64,000 nt of DNA, taken from NCBI GenBank assembly GCA_023846275.1, contig JAIUJO010000190.1, positions 572,298-636,297 on the forward strand, in the 5' to 3' direction. This document shows positions 1-15,300 of this stretch, piece after piece. The stretch is from Vanilla planifolia (taxonomy: Eukaryota > Streptophyta > Magnoliopsida > Asparagales > Orchidaceae). Below the pieces are notes generated by a model. The model saw only the letters and a list, made by a program, of their open reading frames with translations, was not told the DNA's origin and did no database searches. The position numbers were made by a program, and so were the translations under genes. Numbering within the stretch: position 1 is the first letter of the stretch; each line of letters opens with the position of its first letter.

Positions 1-3000
1 TCTCATATTATATATCACATTTCTTCAAATTTTTCTTATTTATTTTCTTATACTACTATATAACTCTAGATATTCTCTTGGGTTACCTCTACATCACTTT
101 GAAACAACTTTCATTTGACTCTTCTTAATGGCTTCTATCTAATTAAAAATTTAGCTTTTATAATTTAAGAAATTTTTTCTTCTATGGTTTTCACAAACTT
201 TTTGGGCCTTTTTATTCCCACTTTAATTCATAATAATGAATATTATGCTCAATCCCTGAAGTATTTTAGAATACAAATTAAATTTATAATTAATCACTTT
301 TTTAAAAGTATTTTGCTTTTTATTAGTTATATTCAATGGAAACTGAAATTCTCCACTTATGAATCCTTTACATCACCTTAATTTTGTTATATTATCTTGC
401 TTCAACTTATCCAACTTATGAAAATTTCTATACAGTTACTTAATATTGAAATAATAATTTATTATTAATTCATGCTTATTTTATTTGATAATTAGTAGTA
501 GTTTTTATTGTTTTTTTATTCAAACAAAACAAACATTGTTGGACTCATCAGGATGAGTTCTTTACAATTAAAAAGTTATTTTAAAACTCTTAAATATACT
601 ATTTTCTTGTTTTTTCAACACTCTTTCTGACAAATTTAGAACGTTCTTGATTTGATGGTTGACAAAGTTACTAGATCTCTTCGATATTTTGGAACTTGAC
701 TTTCAAACATAGTTTATCTAACATTGTTCAAATTTTTGGATTTAATTTGGTTATATTACTATTTAACTCTAAATCTCCTCTATGGTGAGCTTTACATCAC
801 TTTAATTTTGTTGTATAATTTTGTTTTAATTTATTGAATTTTAATTATTTTAATAATTTATTTTACATGATGTTATGAACTCATATAAGATATTTTGATT
901 CAATTATGATTTGATGATCGAAGATGTTATAAGTCATCTTCTTAGTTTCTTCAGATGAAAAATGTTTGGTACAATTTATCTCTTTTTTTCAAAATTCTTA
1001 CTTTGACTTCTATGTATTGCTATGAAACTTTAATTCTCCTCTTGTGTTAGTTTTGCATCACATTCATTTGGATATATGGTATTGCTTCAATTTTTCTCAT
1101 TTAATCTTTAATATACATTTACATGATATTCAAATAATAATTTACTTTCATTTATGCATATTTACTTTAGTAAATCACAGAAATTATAAATGAGGTCTGA
1201 TCGAGACAAAATAATTATCATTGGATTCGACTTGATGAGCTATATCTAATTAAACAATCACTTTTAAAGTTCTAATTATTATTTTTGATTAATACATATT
1301 TTAACTATGGAGGATGCTACTTTATATCTCTTTTGTACCTTAAAATGCTATTTTTTTAATATAATTTCATATTTATTCAAATGTTTTAGTTTGATTTGGT
1401 CATATTATTAAGGTATTTTAAATATCATGTAACCTTTATCACTTTGATTTCTCTTTATTGTATTGTTCAATTTATCTTGTTTTAGCTTTAATATATATTT
1501 TTTTAAATTTAAAATAATAGTTTGCCTTTATTTATGCTTGTTCAGTTTGATAATTTATATTAATTCTAATTGAGGTCCAATCTAGATAAAACAAATATTA
1601 TTGGAGATATCTTGACTAGCATCATCAACATAAATATTTATTTATTTATATTTTTTTTTATTTTTATTTTGAAAGATTATTGCACCTTTATGAGACATTT
1701 GACTCGTGCCTGACTGGATGGTCCATGATATTACCCTCGATATCCACAATATCTCACAATGAAACATAATCATACAATTTGGCAAATTATGTTATTTTTC
1801 TTCTTTAATTGATTTACATTATTATGTAACTGGTCCTTTAGATTCTTTCATGATTCAATTTTTGAGATTATTGTGTTTGATCTCCTCAGCATCCTAAAGT
1901 ACAACTTTTTTGTATAATTTACCTAATTTCTTAAAATTTTTTCTTTCATTTGGTTATATTGTTGTGAAACTATAAATATCTTCTTATGTGAACTTTAAAT
2001 TAATTTAAATTTTCTATTATATTGGTTTAATTTATCACAATTTATGTTTAATATTTATTTATTTAATATTAAAAATAAATTTTTTTATTTTCTATTCTTT
2101 TTTATTATTATAATACTTAGAAATTTGAAATGATGTCTAATCAAGACAAAAAAACTTCATTTGACTTGTCTTAATGAGCTTTATTAAATTACATATTCAT
2201 TTTTCATATTTTTTAAATATTTTCATTTTCAAATGTTTTTGGTATTCTTTAAGTGAAACTTTTATTCATCCCTCATTTGATGACCAATGATGCTAGAATC
2301 GATCACCTTTGTATCTTGTAATGCAACTACACCACATAATTTATCTTATTTATTTAAAGTTTTCACTTTGATTTGTTTATTTTACTACAATACTCTAGTC
2401 ATCTTCTTGTGCCTCATTTACGTTGCTTCGATTTGTTTATATTAGATTGGTTGAACTTATATCTTTTTTCCTTTAATAGATAGTTGTTTTAAATAAAAAT
2501 AAAATCTTGTTATTATTAATATTTATTAATTTTAGAAATTCATCATATTTCCATACAAGATATAATGGATAGGAAACAAATGTCATTAGAGTATTTCATT
2601 ACCTATTTTATTTCATGATCGAGGATGTTGTCGTTAATCTATTTTTTCCTTATAGTATATTACTTTAATTTTTATCATTTTAACATTAACAAATATTTAA
2701 TATTAAAATTAAAGTTATTTTTATTTGTTCTGATTTATTTAAGTAATTCATAAAAATTCTAAATGAGGTTTGATTGAGACAACAAATGCCATTGATCTCA
2801 TCTCAATGAGCTTTGTTTAATAAATATTTATTTTCATATTTTTTAAAAAAATTTTATTTTTGGAGGAATTGTCGAGTTTTTTGAGATATTTGAATCATGG
2901 CTAATTTAACAATCAGTGATGTTTCACTTTATCCCCATGTTATATTGCAACATAGCTTTAATGCATAAATCATCTCATTTCTTTAAATATTTTTCTTTCA

Positions 3001-3275
3001 GTTTGTTATATTATTATGTAACTCTAAATCTCTTATCATGTTGAGATTGCATTGCTTTAATTTTTGTTGTATTATATTGTTTCAATTTATTTGATTTATA
3101 TATATATATATATGTTAAATTTTATGATTAGTTATTATTAATTTTTTTCTCATTTACTTGGTAATTAGAAATAATTTTGAATAGGTTGTGATTTAAATTA
3201 AATTAATATTGGTTGACTCATCTCAATATGCTTTATCCAATTAAAATTCTTTCTATAATTATAAATATATTATTT
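1..3275 (-). repeat. Block A of the ~420-bp satellite, minus orientation
   Basis: Old tandem satellite read on the minus strand. The same landmarks as in the plus-orientation blocks recur here reverse-complemented, for example the 'gactcatc..gatgag' element near 541-560 and 3,218-3,227, the 'catcctcgatca' element (reverse form) near 910, 1,310, 1,725, 2,280 and 2,615, and the 'ttacatcacttt' element near 91, 787 and 1,040. Spacing is irregular, mostly 330-430 bp, so several units carry deletions. Units differ from each other by perhaps a third of their bases. No gene is visible; the 65-codon frame at 184-381 has no recognisable product and its composition matches its surroundings. Confidence 0.8.
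3098..3113. repeat. Short TA microsatellite
   Basis: Pure TA run of about eight repeats inside a satellite unit. It probably grew from the A+T-rich sequence present there. Confidence 0.7.
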
Positions 3276-3390
3276 TGCAAGGTTTGCAAGCACTTTTCAA
3301 TTATATCTTCATCTTGAAATTTAATGATTGTTATACATTGAACCTCTACTTATTGGTTATGATTCTATGTAACCCTATTTATAACATTTT
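3276..3390. other. Head-to-head switch point of the satellite
   Basis: Left of this stretch the satellite reads on the minus strand (last clear landmark near 3,218-3,270). Right of it the satellite reads on the plus strand (first clear landmark, the 'gaaagtt..ttctaagat' element, near 3,397-3,415). The bases between belong clearly to neither orientation. This marks an old inversion or a fusion of two arrays. Confidence 0.6.
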
Positions 3391-6300
3391 TATAGAAAGT
3401 TACGTTCTAAGATTGCCAATATTACACCTTTTTCCTAATAATTAATGAAGTACAATGAGATATATCAAAGTTATATTTCAATGAAACTCTATAAAATTGC
3501 TTATTGAGTTGGATAATGAATGCTAAGAGGTGTTTAATGATATTTGTTAATCATTATTAGAAGACGTCAGAAATTTTTATACATTTGCAAAAGTAAAAAA
3601 AACATTAAAAATATTAAATTGTTTGTTTAATAATAAGTAAATTACTATTAAAGTTAAAATAAGATAAATTGATGCAAAGTAATATAATAAAATAAACATA
3701 ATGTAATGGTGACAAGGTAGAAGACTTATAGTTAAATTATTATATAAATAATGAAAAGAAATCATTTGAAGACAATACGATAAATAATGTGAGAAATTTA
3801 CTTCCTAATATATCTAAGGAGATTAAGTATAACATCGTTTATTTTTCAAATCAAATATAAATCAAATTATCTAATAAATAGTACCAAACCTTGTGAAGAA
3901 AATATGTACAAATATAAAAATGGAAATTTAATTAATTAAAGCTCTTAGGATCGAGTTGAAGATTATATTGAATTATAAAAGTAAAAAAAGCATAAATAAT
4001 AATATTTTTTAAAAATAACAATAAGAAAATATTAAAGTCAAATTATGAAAAAATTAAATAATATTGTATAACAAAATCTAAGCTATGTAAATTCCACACG
4101 AGGCAAATTTTGTCTTTAATTTATTGTCATCATGTGAAAACAAAAGATTGAAAAAATGCAGTAACTTTTATGAGAAAACTACATTCCCAGATAAAAGAGA
4201 GACTGATTTTATGAATCTTGATTTTTCAAATTAGTTACAAATATAATTGACAATTAAAGAGTCCCAACATCTTATAAAATAAAATATTTAAAATCATAAA
4301 AAAAATTAGTAAGATAAAGCTTGTTGAGATTAGTCTAACTATATTAGTTTCATCTTGATTTGACCTGGTTTGAATTTAATATGAATAAACAAAAAACTAA
4401 GAGTAAATATCATTTTATTATTAATGTATTCAAGTTAATATAATATAACTTGAATTAGTATAATATAACCAAATCAAATGGTTGTAAATGTCACACGAGA
4501 GGATATTTAGGGTTACATAGCAATTTAATAAAATTATAGAAAAACATTTCAAAAATTGAGATAAATTGTATAGAAAAGTTGTAATTTGAGATAACCAGGA
4601 AATCTAGTATAATATTTTGAACTCCTAAAACAAACACAAATGAAACTTTTTCCTAAAACTTGCAAAAATCTTAGTAAATAAAATATTTAAAATTATAAAT
4701 TTGAATACTTAATTAGATAGAGTTTATGATATTACAAAGAATTATTGATGTAAATGAAATATCAAATAATAAATTATTCATTTAATATTAAGTAAATTTA
4801 TATTAAAGTTGATGCGAGATGAATCTAAGTAATTTAAGATTGTCAAATCAAGTACATTTAAGAGTCATATAAGAGTTGATTTAGAGTTAAATATTAAAAA
4901 TCATGTATGAACAAAAATGGTGGCGTAAAACATTCCAAAACTTAAAAAATAATTTTTTTAAAAAGCTAAAAATTAAAATTTTATTAGATAAGACTCATGA
5001 AAAAGTGCACAACAATTGTTTTATCTCAATAAGACCTCCTTAGAACTTCTACAAATTAGCATATTAAATATGCATACATAATAATAAATTCATTTTAATG
5101 TTAATTAAATATATATTAAAACTAAAATTAGATATATTGAATCAATACAACATCAATAAATCAAAGCAATGTAATGGTCACAAGAGATGACTATTTTCCT
5201 TTCATAATAATACATCCAAATCAAAGTGAATATGATGTAGATAAGGTGTAACATGCCAGATAGTCAAATAAGGTATTAGTTAAAATATCTCATAAAATAT
5301 TCCATAACCTTATAAAATAAAATTTTTAAAAATACAAAATTTAATATTTAATTAGATATAGCCAATGAAGACAAGCCTAACAATATTTACTTCATCTACA
5401 TTAGACATCATTAAAACTTTTAGTAAATTATTAAAATAAATGTGCATAAATAAGTAATAATATAATAAAATCAACAAGGAGTAAAGGTCACACTAAAGAA
5501 GAACTATTGTTACATTATGTATAACAAAATCAAAGTAAAAACTTTGAATAAATGACATAAATTTGATAGAAAAGGTTCTTTCCAAAATATTAAGGAGATT
5601 GAGTGTAATATCCTGAATCATTTAATGAGGTATGAATCAAATATAAAAATAAAACAACAAGTATTTAATCAAATAGTGCTCATTGAAATGAGTCTAACAA
5701 AGTCCACTTTCCTAACATAAGACCTCATTTAAAATTTCTATGAATTACTTAAAAAACAATAAGTGAAAATAATAATTAATTATTTTTTTAATATTAAATA
5801 ATCTTATTTTAAACCTTAAATGAGATAAATTAAAGCAAGTAATATAACAAAATTAAGGTATTATATAGGTCACACATGGGAGATTTAGAGTAACATAGGA
5901 ATATAACAAATTCAAAGAGAAAAACTATAAAAAATGAGACAAATTATACAAGAAATTGGCAATTTAAAATAGTAAAAACATTGACAATGGCAACAAAGAA
6001 TGTTAAATAAGAGACAAATTGGTATGTATCATAAAGCATAACAAATCCCTAAAATTAAAATATTTAAAAAATAAAAAAGATGAAAATTTTGTTGGATGGA
6101 GATTTTTGACAAAAGTCTAACTACATTTCTTAATTTACAGCAAACCTCATTTAGAATTACTATGAATTAAAAAAAATAATTAAACAAAAATAAAAATAAA
6201 TTATTATATCATTAAGTAAATATAAACTAAAGTTCAAGTGATATAAATTGAAGTAATATAATAATAAAAAATCAAAGTGATGTAAAGGTCACAAGAGAGA

Positions 6301-9300
6301 AGTTTTAGAGGTAGATAATAATACAAAAAATTAATGCAAGAGATTCACAAAAATGAGATAAACTACACTAAAAAATTACATTAAAATATGTTAAGGAGTT
6401 TGGGCATAACATCTTCAATCAAAATTGAAGATGGAATCAAAAATTCTCATAAAACAAGCAAATACCTATGTCATAAAAAAAATCAAAAATATAAAATTGA
6501 GCATTTAAATGAACAAAGCTCATTTAGGTGACCCCAATGACATATGCTTCTTCTCCATGAAAGTTGAAATAAGAAAATTGAAACAACATATTATAGCCAA
6601 ATCAAGTTGGTGTATTAGTCATATGAGAAGAGAACTTGGTTTTCATATTAAGATAACCAAATAAAAAATGAGAAATTTAAAGAAATAAAATAAATTGTAT
6701 GACAAAGTTGCAATCTAACGTACTAGTTAGATCTATGTAAAATCCTTAATCATTAAATCATGTTCAAATTAAAACATTACGTAAAGAGTGATAAATCCCA
6801 AGTAAGACAATTTTGAAATATATAAAAGTGAGCATTTAATTGGATATAACTCATAGAGGCAGGTCCAACAATTTCACTTTATCTCTATCAGACCTCATTT
6901 TGAATAACTATGAATTACTAATCAAAATAATTATTAATAAAAATAAATTATTTCCTTTAATTCTAAGTCAATATGTACTAAACTTGGAATAAGATAATTG
7001 GAAGAAATGTAATATTACTAAAAAAATATATTATAAAAGTCACATGGGGCAAGATTTAGAGTAACAAAGTAACATAACCAATTCAAAGAAAAAAATTATA
7101 AGAAATGAGATAAATTATATGAGAAAATTGAATACCAACGTACCAAAAAGATGGAGTGTAATATCATCGTTATTGAAATCAAGTATAATTCACATTGTGT
7201 CGTACAACATGCCAAACCATTGTGAAATAAAATGTATAAAAAAAATATAAAAATGAATATTTATTTTGATAGTTTTTAATAAGATGAGTCCATTGATGTT
7301 TGCTTAATCTCCATTGAACCTCATAAAAAATTACAATAAATTAACAAATAAATTAAACATGAATGATTACAATTTATTATTTTAATATTCAAAAAACATA
7401 TATTAAAGCTAAAACAAGATAAGTTGACTAAATGCAACATAATAAAATCAAAGCAATGTAAAGATCAAACTAAAGGAAATTTTGAGTTAAATAGACAAAA
7501 AAATAAAAGAAGAAAATTTATAGATATATGATAAGTTGTATGAAAAATTACATCCTAAGATATTAATGGGTTTGAGTATAACATCCTTAGTAAAATGAAG
7601 TACAAATTGAAAAGTCTCAAAAAGTGTGCCAAATCCTTGAACAATTAAATATTGTGAATTACTAAAAATTAATGTTTAAATCAATAACGTTCGTCGAGGC
7701 AAGACGAAAGACTTATGTTTCTTCACCATTAAATGTTGTTTGGAAATAACATGAGGTTCTAAAGTAAATTAACATAAATAATATATAATTGTTATTTTAA
7801 TATTAAATAGATATATATTAAAGTGGAAATAAATTAATTCAAGGAATGTGATATAACAAAATCAAAGTTAAGTTGCCACACATCAGAAATATTAGGATTT
7901 CAAACAAATACAAAAAAATCAAAAGAAAAAATTGAAAAAATAAAATAAATTATATTAAAATGTTGGATTGAAAATATTAAGGGGATGAAGTGTAATATGT
8001 TTGATTGTCAAATCAGGTCAAAATTAAAATGTCTCATAAAATTTGACAAATCTTAGGAAGATAGAAATTTAAAAAAAATATGAAAATAAGTGTTTAATTC
8101 GATATAGATCCCTGAGATGAGTCAAATAACAGTAATCTTGTCTCCATCAAAATTCTTTTAGAATTATTTCAAATTAATAAAAAAATTACCATGACTAATA
8201 ATAATTTTTTTAAAATCAAGTAAATATCTTTCAAACCATAAAGGATTTATAAAGGTCATTAGAGAGGAGATTTAGAGTAACTTCGTAATATTACCAGTTC
8301 ATAGAAAACAAGTATAACAAATGAGATAAATTGTAGGAACAAGTTGCATTCCAAGATAATAAAGAGTTAGTGTAACATCCTCAATTGTCAAATCAGAGCT
8401 TATTGAGATGATTATTTATTTTGATAAAGCCTATTATGGTGAGTGTAACAATATTTGTCATTACTTCATTAGAACACATTTAGAATTACTATGAATTATC
8501 AAAGTAAATAAAAATAAATAATATTTCATTATTATCTAAATGTAAAGTAAAGATATATTAAAGCTAAAATGTCATAAATAGAAGCAATATAATATAATGA
8601 AATAAAGTGATATAAATGTCATAGAAGATAAGATTTAGAGTTATACTATAATATAAAAACAAGTAAAACATTTGAAGACAGTAGTTGAATTATATTGGAA
8701 AATTACATTCCAAAATATGGAGGAGATCTAGTGTAACATCCTTCATCATAAAATCAAAAATGAATTGAAATATCATAAAATGAATGCCAAAATCCTATTA
8801 AACAAAATAATTATAGAAATAAAAATTAATGATTAGGTGGATAAAGCTCATTGACATGGAGACAAACATCACATACTTCTCTATAAAACCATATTAAGAA
8901 TTTTTTTGAATTAATAAAGTAAATAAATGAAATAATAATAAACTATTATATTAATAATAAATATGCTTATATTATAGTTGAAATAAGATAATTGAACTAA
9001 CATAATATAACTAAATGAAAGTGATGTACAAGTCACATGTTAGAATAATTGGAGTTTTATAGTAATATAGTGAAACTAAAGAATTAAAAAATAAAATAAA
9101 TTATGTGAAAAACAAGTAATTGAAGATTTTGATTAATTGTGTGCAACATCCTCAAAAGAATAATCAGGCACAAATAAAAATGTCTCATAAAGGATGACAA
9201 TGTCCAAGAAATTAAAAATATTTGAAACGATTTATAAACATGACTATTTAATTAGATAACGTTTGTCAAGATAAGTGCAACAATCTTATATCATCGCTAT

Positions 9301-12300
9301 CAAACCCCATTTATAATACTATATTTTATCAAAGAAATAACATAAATAATAATAAATTATTTTTTAATATTAAGTAATTATATATTGAACCTAAAATGAG
9401 ATAAATTGAAGCAATATAATATATCTAAATAAAGGTGTATATATGCCAAACAAGAGAAGATTTACAACAACATAGTAATATAACTAATTAAAAGTGAAAA
9501 ATGATAAAAAAATATAAGATAAATTATATGAGAGAGTTTCATTCTAATATATTAAAGAGATCGAGTTAAACATACTGGTTTATTAATTCATGCAGAAATC
9601 AAAATTTCTCATAAAACAATCAAAACTATTTGAAAATAAATATTTAAAAAATAATAAAATAAATATTTAATTAGATAGAACTCATTGAAAATGAGTCATA
9701 TGATGTTTGTTTCATCTCTATCAAACCTTATTTCAAATTATTATTAGATTTCAAATTAACTAAATATAAAAAAATACATTATTATTTTAATATTAAGTAA
9801 ATATATATTAAAACTAAAATGAGATAAATTGAAGCAATGTAATATAGTAAAATAAAAGCTATATAAAAGTCACACAATATAAGATTTAGTGTTATATTAT
9901 ATTATAAAAATATTAAAGCAAAAAGTTTGAAGAAATAAGGCAATTTGTGTCAACAACTTGATTTCTAAGATATTAAGAAATCAAGTGTAACTTTCTTGAT
10001 CAAAATATCAATTACCATTAGAATTGCCTCATAAGATAAGGCCAAATAATATGCTAAATAAAAAAAAAAAAAAATATTAAAATGAATATTTTATTGGATA
10101 ATACTCAGTAAGACAAGACCAATGATGTAAATTTTGTCTCCATTAAACCATGATTAGAAATATCAAGAATTATTAAAATAAATTAAGATAAATAATAATA
10201 AAAAGCTACTTTTATATTAAGTAAATATATATTAAAGTTGAAATAAGATAATTGAAATAATGCAAAATAACTAAATCAAAGTATTATATCAATCCATGGG
10301 AGGATAGACAGTTTCATAGCAATATAATCAAATGAAAGCAAAATATTTTAAAAAATGAGATAAAGTTTATGGTAAAGATGCACTCTAACATGCTAGGGAG
10401 AATGTGGATAGCATACCTAATCATGAAATCAGGTATGTTTTGAAAAGCCACACAAAGCATGTGAAAACATGAAAAAATTAAATATATTAAAATATTAAAT
10501 TAAATATTTAATTGCATAGAGCTTGTTGAGATGTGTCCAATCTTGTTTGTTTTTTCTTCATCAAACCTTGCATGAAATTGCTACAAATACAAAAGAAAGT
10601 AAACTTAAATGATAATAAATTATTATTTTCATATTTAGTTTATATATCATAATGCAAAAATAAGATAAATTAAGGAAATATAATACAACAAAATCAAAGC
10701 AATGTTGAGCTCACACCATCAAAGAATTAGAATTTTATAGTAATATAAAGAAATCAAAGCCAAAAATTTAAAAAGTTGAAATAACTTGTATGAAAAAGTT
10801 GTCTTCTATGATACTAAGGAAATTGAGGGCACTATTCTCCATTATCATATAAGGTATGATTTAAATATCTCATTAAGCATGTCAAACCCCTTAAAAATAA
10901 AAATTTAAAAATATAAAGGTAAATACTCAATTGAATATTGCTCCTTGAGATGAGCCAACATTTTTTGTTTTGTCCTCAGTAGACCTGATCTAGAATTATT
11001 ATGAGTTACCAAAGAATTAAATAGAAATAATAATAAATTTTTATTATTATATTAATTGAATATATATTGAAACTAAAGTATGGTAAATTTCAATAATATA
11101 AAGATTACATGAGAGAAGACTTAGAGTTACATAATAATAAAAAAAAAAATCATTTTTAGAAATATAATAAATTATAATAGAAAATTGCATTCAAAAAGTC
11201 TGAAAAAGCATGCAAAAAATCTTATAAGTAAAAAATTAAAAATATAAAAATGAATATTTAAATTGATAAAGCTGTTCGAGCTGAGACCCATTACGTATGT
11301 TTCTTCTCCAACAAAACTCATTTAGAAATACTACGAACTACTTAAGTAAATATTAAAAAAAATAAATTTCTATTTTAATATTAAGTTGGAGTATATTAAA
11401 GATAAAATACGTTAATTAAAGAAATGTAATGTCAAAATCAAAGTGATGTATAGGTTACTAAAGAGGAAAATTAAGGTTTCAAAATAATATAACACATAAA
11501 AAATGAAAAGTTTGAAATATGAAAATAAGGTTTAGAGAAAAGCTAAATTCCAAGATAGTAATGGGATCAATTATAACATAAAAAATTATTAAATTATGTA
11601 TGAATCAAATTGTGTTTTAATGAATGGCATATCCCTAGAAAGTGAAACATTCAAAAATACAAATAGTTTTATATAATGAAATAAACCTCATTAAGATGAG
11701 TCCAATAAGTTCATTTCATTTCCATCAATCCATATTTGGAATATGATGAATTACTAAGGAATATAAGAATAAATAAAAAAAATTTGTTTTAATGTTAAAT
11801 AGAAATATGCTAAACCTAAAATGAGATGAATTAAAGCGAGACAATTTGACCAAATCATGTCATTTTAATGGTCACACAATAGGAGATTTAGAGAAACATA
11901 AAAATATAGTTAATTCAAAGTAAATAATTACAAGACATAATATAAATTTTAAGCGATAGTTGTATTCTAAGCTACTAAGAAGATTGATTCTAAATTTCTC
12001 GATTTTCAAATTAGGTATGCGTCAAGTTGTCTCACAATGAATGGCAAACCTTTAGAAAGTAAAATATTTAGAAAATATAAAAAAATATTTAATCAGATAG
12101 AAGTCATGGAGATAATTTTAAAATTTTATGTTTCATTTTCATCTATCATATTATGAAATTAATACAAATCATTAAGTAAATTAAACATAAATAATGATGA
12201 ATTATTGCTTTAAAATTAAATAAATATATATTACAGTTGAAACAAGATAAATAAAAGCATTATAATGGTCACATAAGAGATGATTTAGAGGTACATTGTA

Positions 12301-15300
12301 ATATAAAAAAGTCATAACAAAAACATTGAAGAAATCAGATAAATTATATGAGAAAATTACTTTCATAGATATTAAAAAGATCTAGTACACTCACAATTGC
12401 ATAGTAAATAAAAAATCAAAATATCTCATAACACATGTAATAACCTACTAAATAAAATAATTAATAACGTAAACATAAACATTTAAATGGATAAGGCTTC
12501 AATGACACACGTTCTAAGATACGAAGGAGTTTAAGTGTAACATACTCACTCGTTATATCATCTATGAATAAAAATGCCTTGTAAAACAGCTAAAACTTTG
12601 GAAAATAAAATATTTAAAATTATAAGAAAGGATATTTTATTGGAATTATCTTGTCAGGATAAGTTTGATGACTTTTATTTCACCTTTATTGAACATTGTC
12701 AAGAATTACTATGAATTTCTATAATAAAGATGTGTAAATAATGATAAATTTATATTTTAATATTAAGTAAATATATGTTAAAGCTCAAATATGATAAATT
12801 GAATCTAGGTAATCTAACCAAAATAAAGTGATATAAATGTTACGAAAGAGGAGAATTAGAGTTTTATTGTAATATTATAAAATGAAATTGAAGAATACCT
12901 AGTAATAGGTTAAATTGCATAGAACTTCACATACTAACAAACAAAAGAGAATTAGTATAACAGCTCCTATTACCAAATAAAGTATAACTCAAATGTCTAA
13001 TAATTCTTTCCAAAACCAAGGAAAAAAAATATAAAAATACATAGTTAATTGGATATAGCCCATTGAGATCAGTAGAACCACTTTTGTTACGTTTTAATTG
13101 GGCCTTGTTTAGAATTATTACAAATTACCTAATTAAATAAGCTAAAAATAATAATAAATTATTTTTTAGTGTCAAGAAAAAATATATTAATGATTAAATG
13201 AGATAAATTGCTGCAATATGATATAACAAAATGAAAACTTTGTAATTATCACATAGGAAGAGAATTTGAGTTTCATTGCAGTATGACTAAATCAAAGAAA
13301 AATATTTAAATAAATGGGATAAATTGTACAATAATATTGCATTCAATGACAATAAGAATAGCAAGTGTAATATCCTGACTTATCAAATCAAGTATGAATC
13401 AAAATGTTTCACAAAATATTCCTCAATGAAAATAAAATATTTTGAAATACATAAATGTATAATTAGATTGAGCTCTTTGTAATGAGTCCAACTATATTTT
13501 TTTCATGTTAATCCAAACTCAGTTGGAATTATTAAAAAATACAAAAGTAAAAAGGCATAAACAACTAAAATTTTACTTTAATATTAGTGCTTAATTAAAA
13601 ATAAATTAAAGCAATGTAATATAACAAAATCAAAACAATATAAATATCACACAAGAGGATATATAGAGTTACAACGTAATATAATAAAATCATAGTGAAA
13701 AGTTTGTAGAAATAAGGTAAATTAAATTCAAAATTTGTATTCTGAGATATTAAGAAGGCCGACTGTAACTTCCTTGATCATCAAATTTGCTAAAAATTAT
13801 AATAACCAAAACCCTAGAAAATATAATATTTAAAAATGTAAACATACTTAATAAAAAAGATCTTGTAAAAACAAGTATAATAAATTTCTTTCCTCTCGAT
13901 TGGATTTAATTTCTAATTAATACAAATTATCGAAACAATTAAAAATAAATGGTAAATGGTTTTATTTTTTTAATTAAATATACAAATTTATGATGGATAG
14001 ATATAAATTAAAGTAGTATAATAAAAAAAAACAAAAGTGAAAATTTGAATAAATTAGAGAAATCATATCACAAAGTTGTATTCCAAGATATAAAAGACAC
14101 AGAGAACCTCATCCTTGATCGTCAAATCAAACAAGAATCAAAATTTCTCATAGTGTAAGGATATAACTTGAAAGAATAAAATATTTTTTAAAAAAGGAAT
14201 ATTAAACTGGATTGAGGTCATTTAGGTGAGTCAAATGATGTTTTTTTTTTGCCTTGATCAAATAAAATTTACAATTACTATGCATCCAAAATTTAAATAA
14301 GCATAAGTAATAATAAAATATTATTTTTGTATTAACAAAATATGTCATAAAGTTTAAAATGTTATAAAAGTTGCATTTCAAGATATTAAGGTTATTTTTT
14401 GTAACAAAATTTATTATCATTTCATGTATGAAAAAAAATATCTTATAAAACATGCAAAAATTTTAGAAAATAAATGACTTGAAAATAAGAAAATTTATTT
14501 TTTGTTAGAAAGAGCTTATTGATAAATCCAGTGATGTATGTTTTGTCTCGAATGGACCAAATTTTGAATTATTATGAATTCCTAAATGAAATAACAATTA
14601 AATATAATTAATTTTTAATGTTAGATAAATATATATTGAATTTGAAATGAGATAAATTGAAGCAATATGAAAAAACAAATCAAAGTGATGTAGAGGCCAC
14701 TTGAGAGAATATTCAGTGTTACATAGTAATATAACAAAATTAAAGCTAAACATTTGAAGAAATGAGATAAATTGAGTAGGAACGTTGCATCCATTGTTAC
14801 TAAGGACATCGAGTGTAGCTTCATTAATCGCTAAATTATGTAGAACATGAAATTTCTAGCAAAGCATCTCAAAACTCTAAAAAGTAAAACATTCAGATGT
14901 AGAAATGACTATTTAATTAGAACATACTAAAATGTGAAAACTTTTTTTGATAGAATGTGTGCAAATATGGGATAATAAAAAATTTAAAAGTTTAACAATA
15001 AATATTTAATGAGATAGAGCATGTTGAAACAAGTCCAATGACATGTTTCTCATCTCTATTTATCTCCATTTAGAATTATTATGATCTATCAAAAGAAACA
15101 AATTCTTAAATAATTATCAATTTTTATTTCAATATAAATTAAGTATATATTAAAGTTGAAATAGGATAAATTAATGAATTATAACCTTACAAATAAAAAC
15201 AATGCAAAGGTTTCGCATAGAAGATTTAGTTTTTCATAATAATATAATTAAATCAAAGCAATAACTTGAAAATAAAGATTTTATTTGAAAGTCTCATTCA

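Noticed and set aside
541-560. 'ctgatgagtcc' on the minus strand, like the start of a hammerhead ribozyme core
   Set aside because: The conserved GAAA segment and pairing arms that complete a hammerhead are absent, and the motif is simply the 'gatgagtcc' landmark of the satellite unit.
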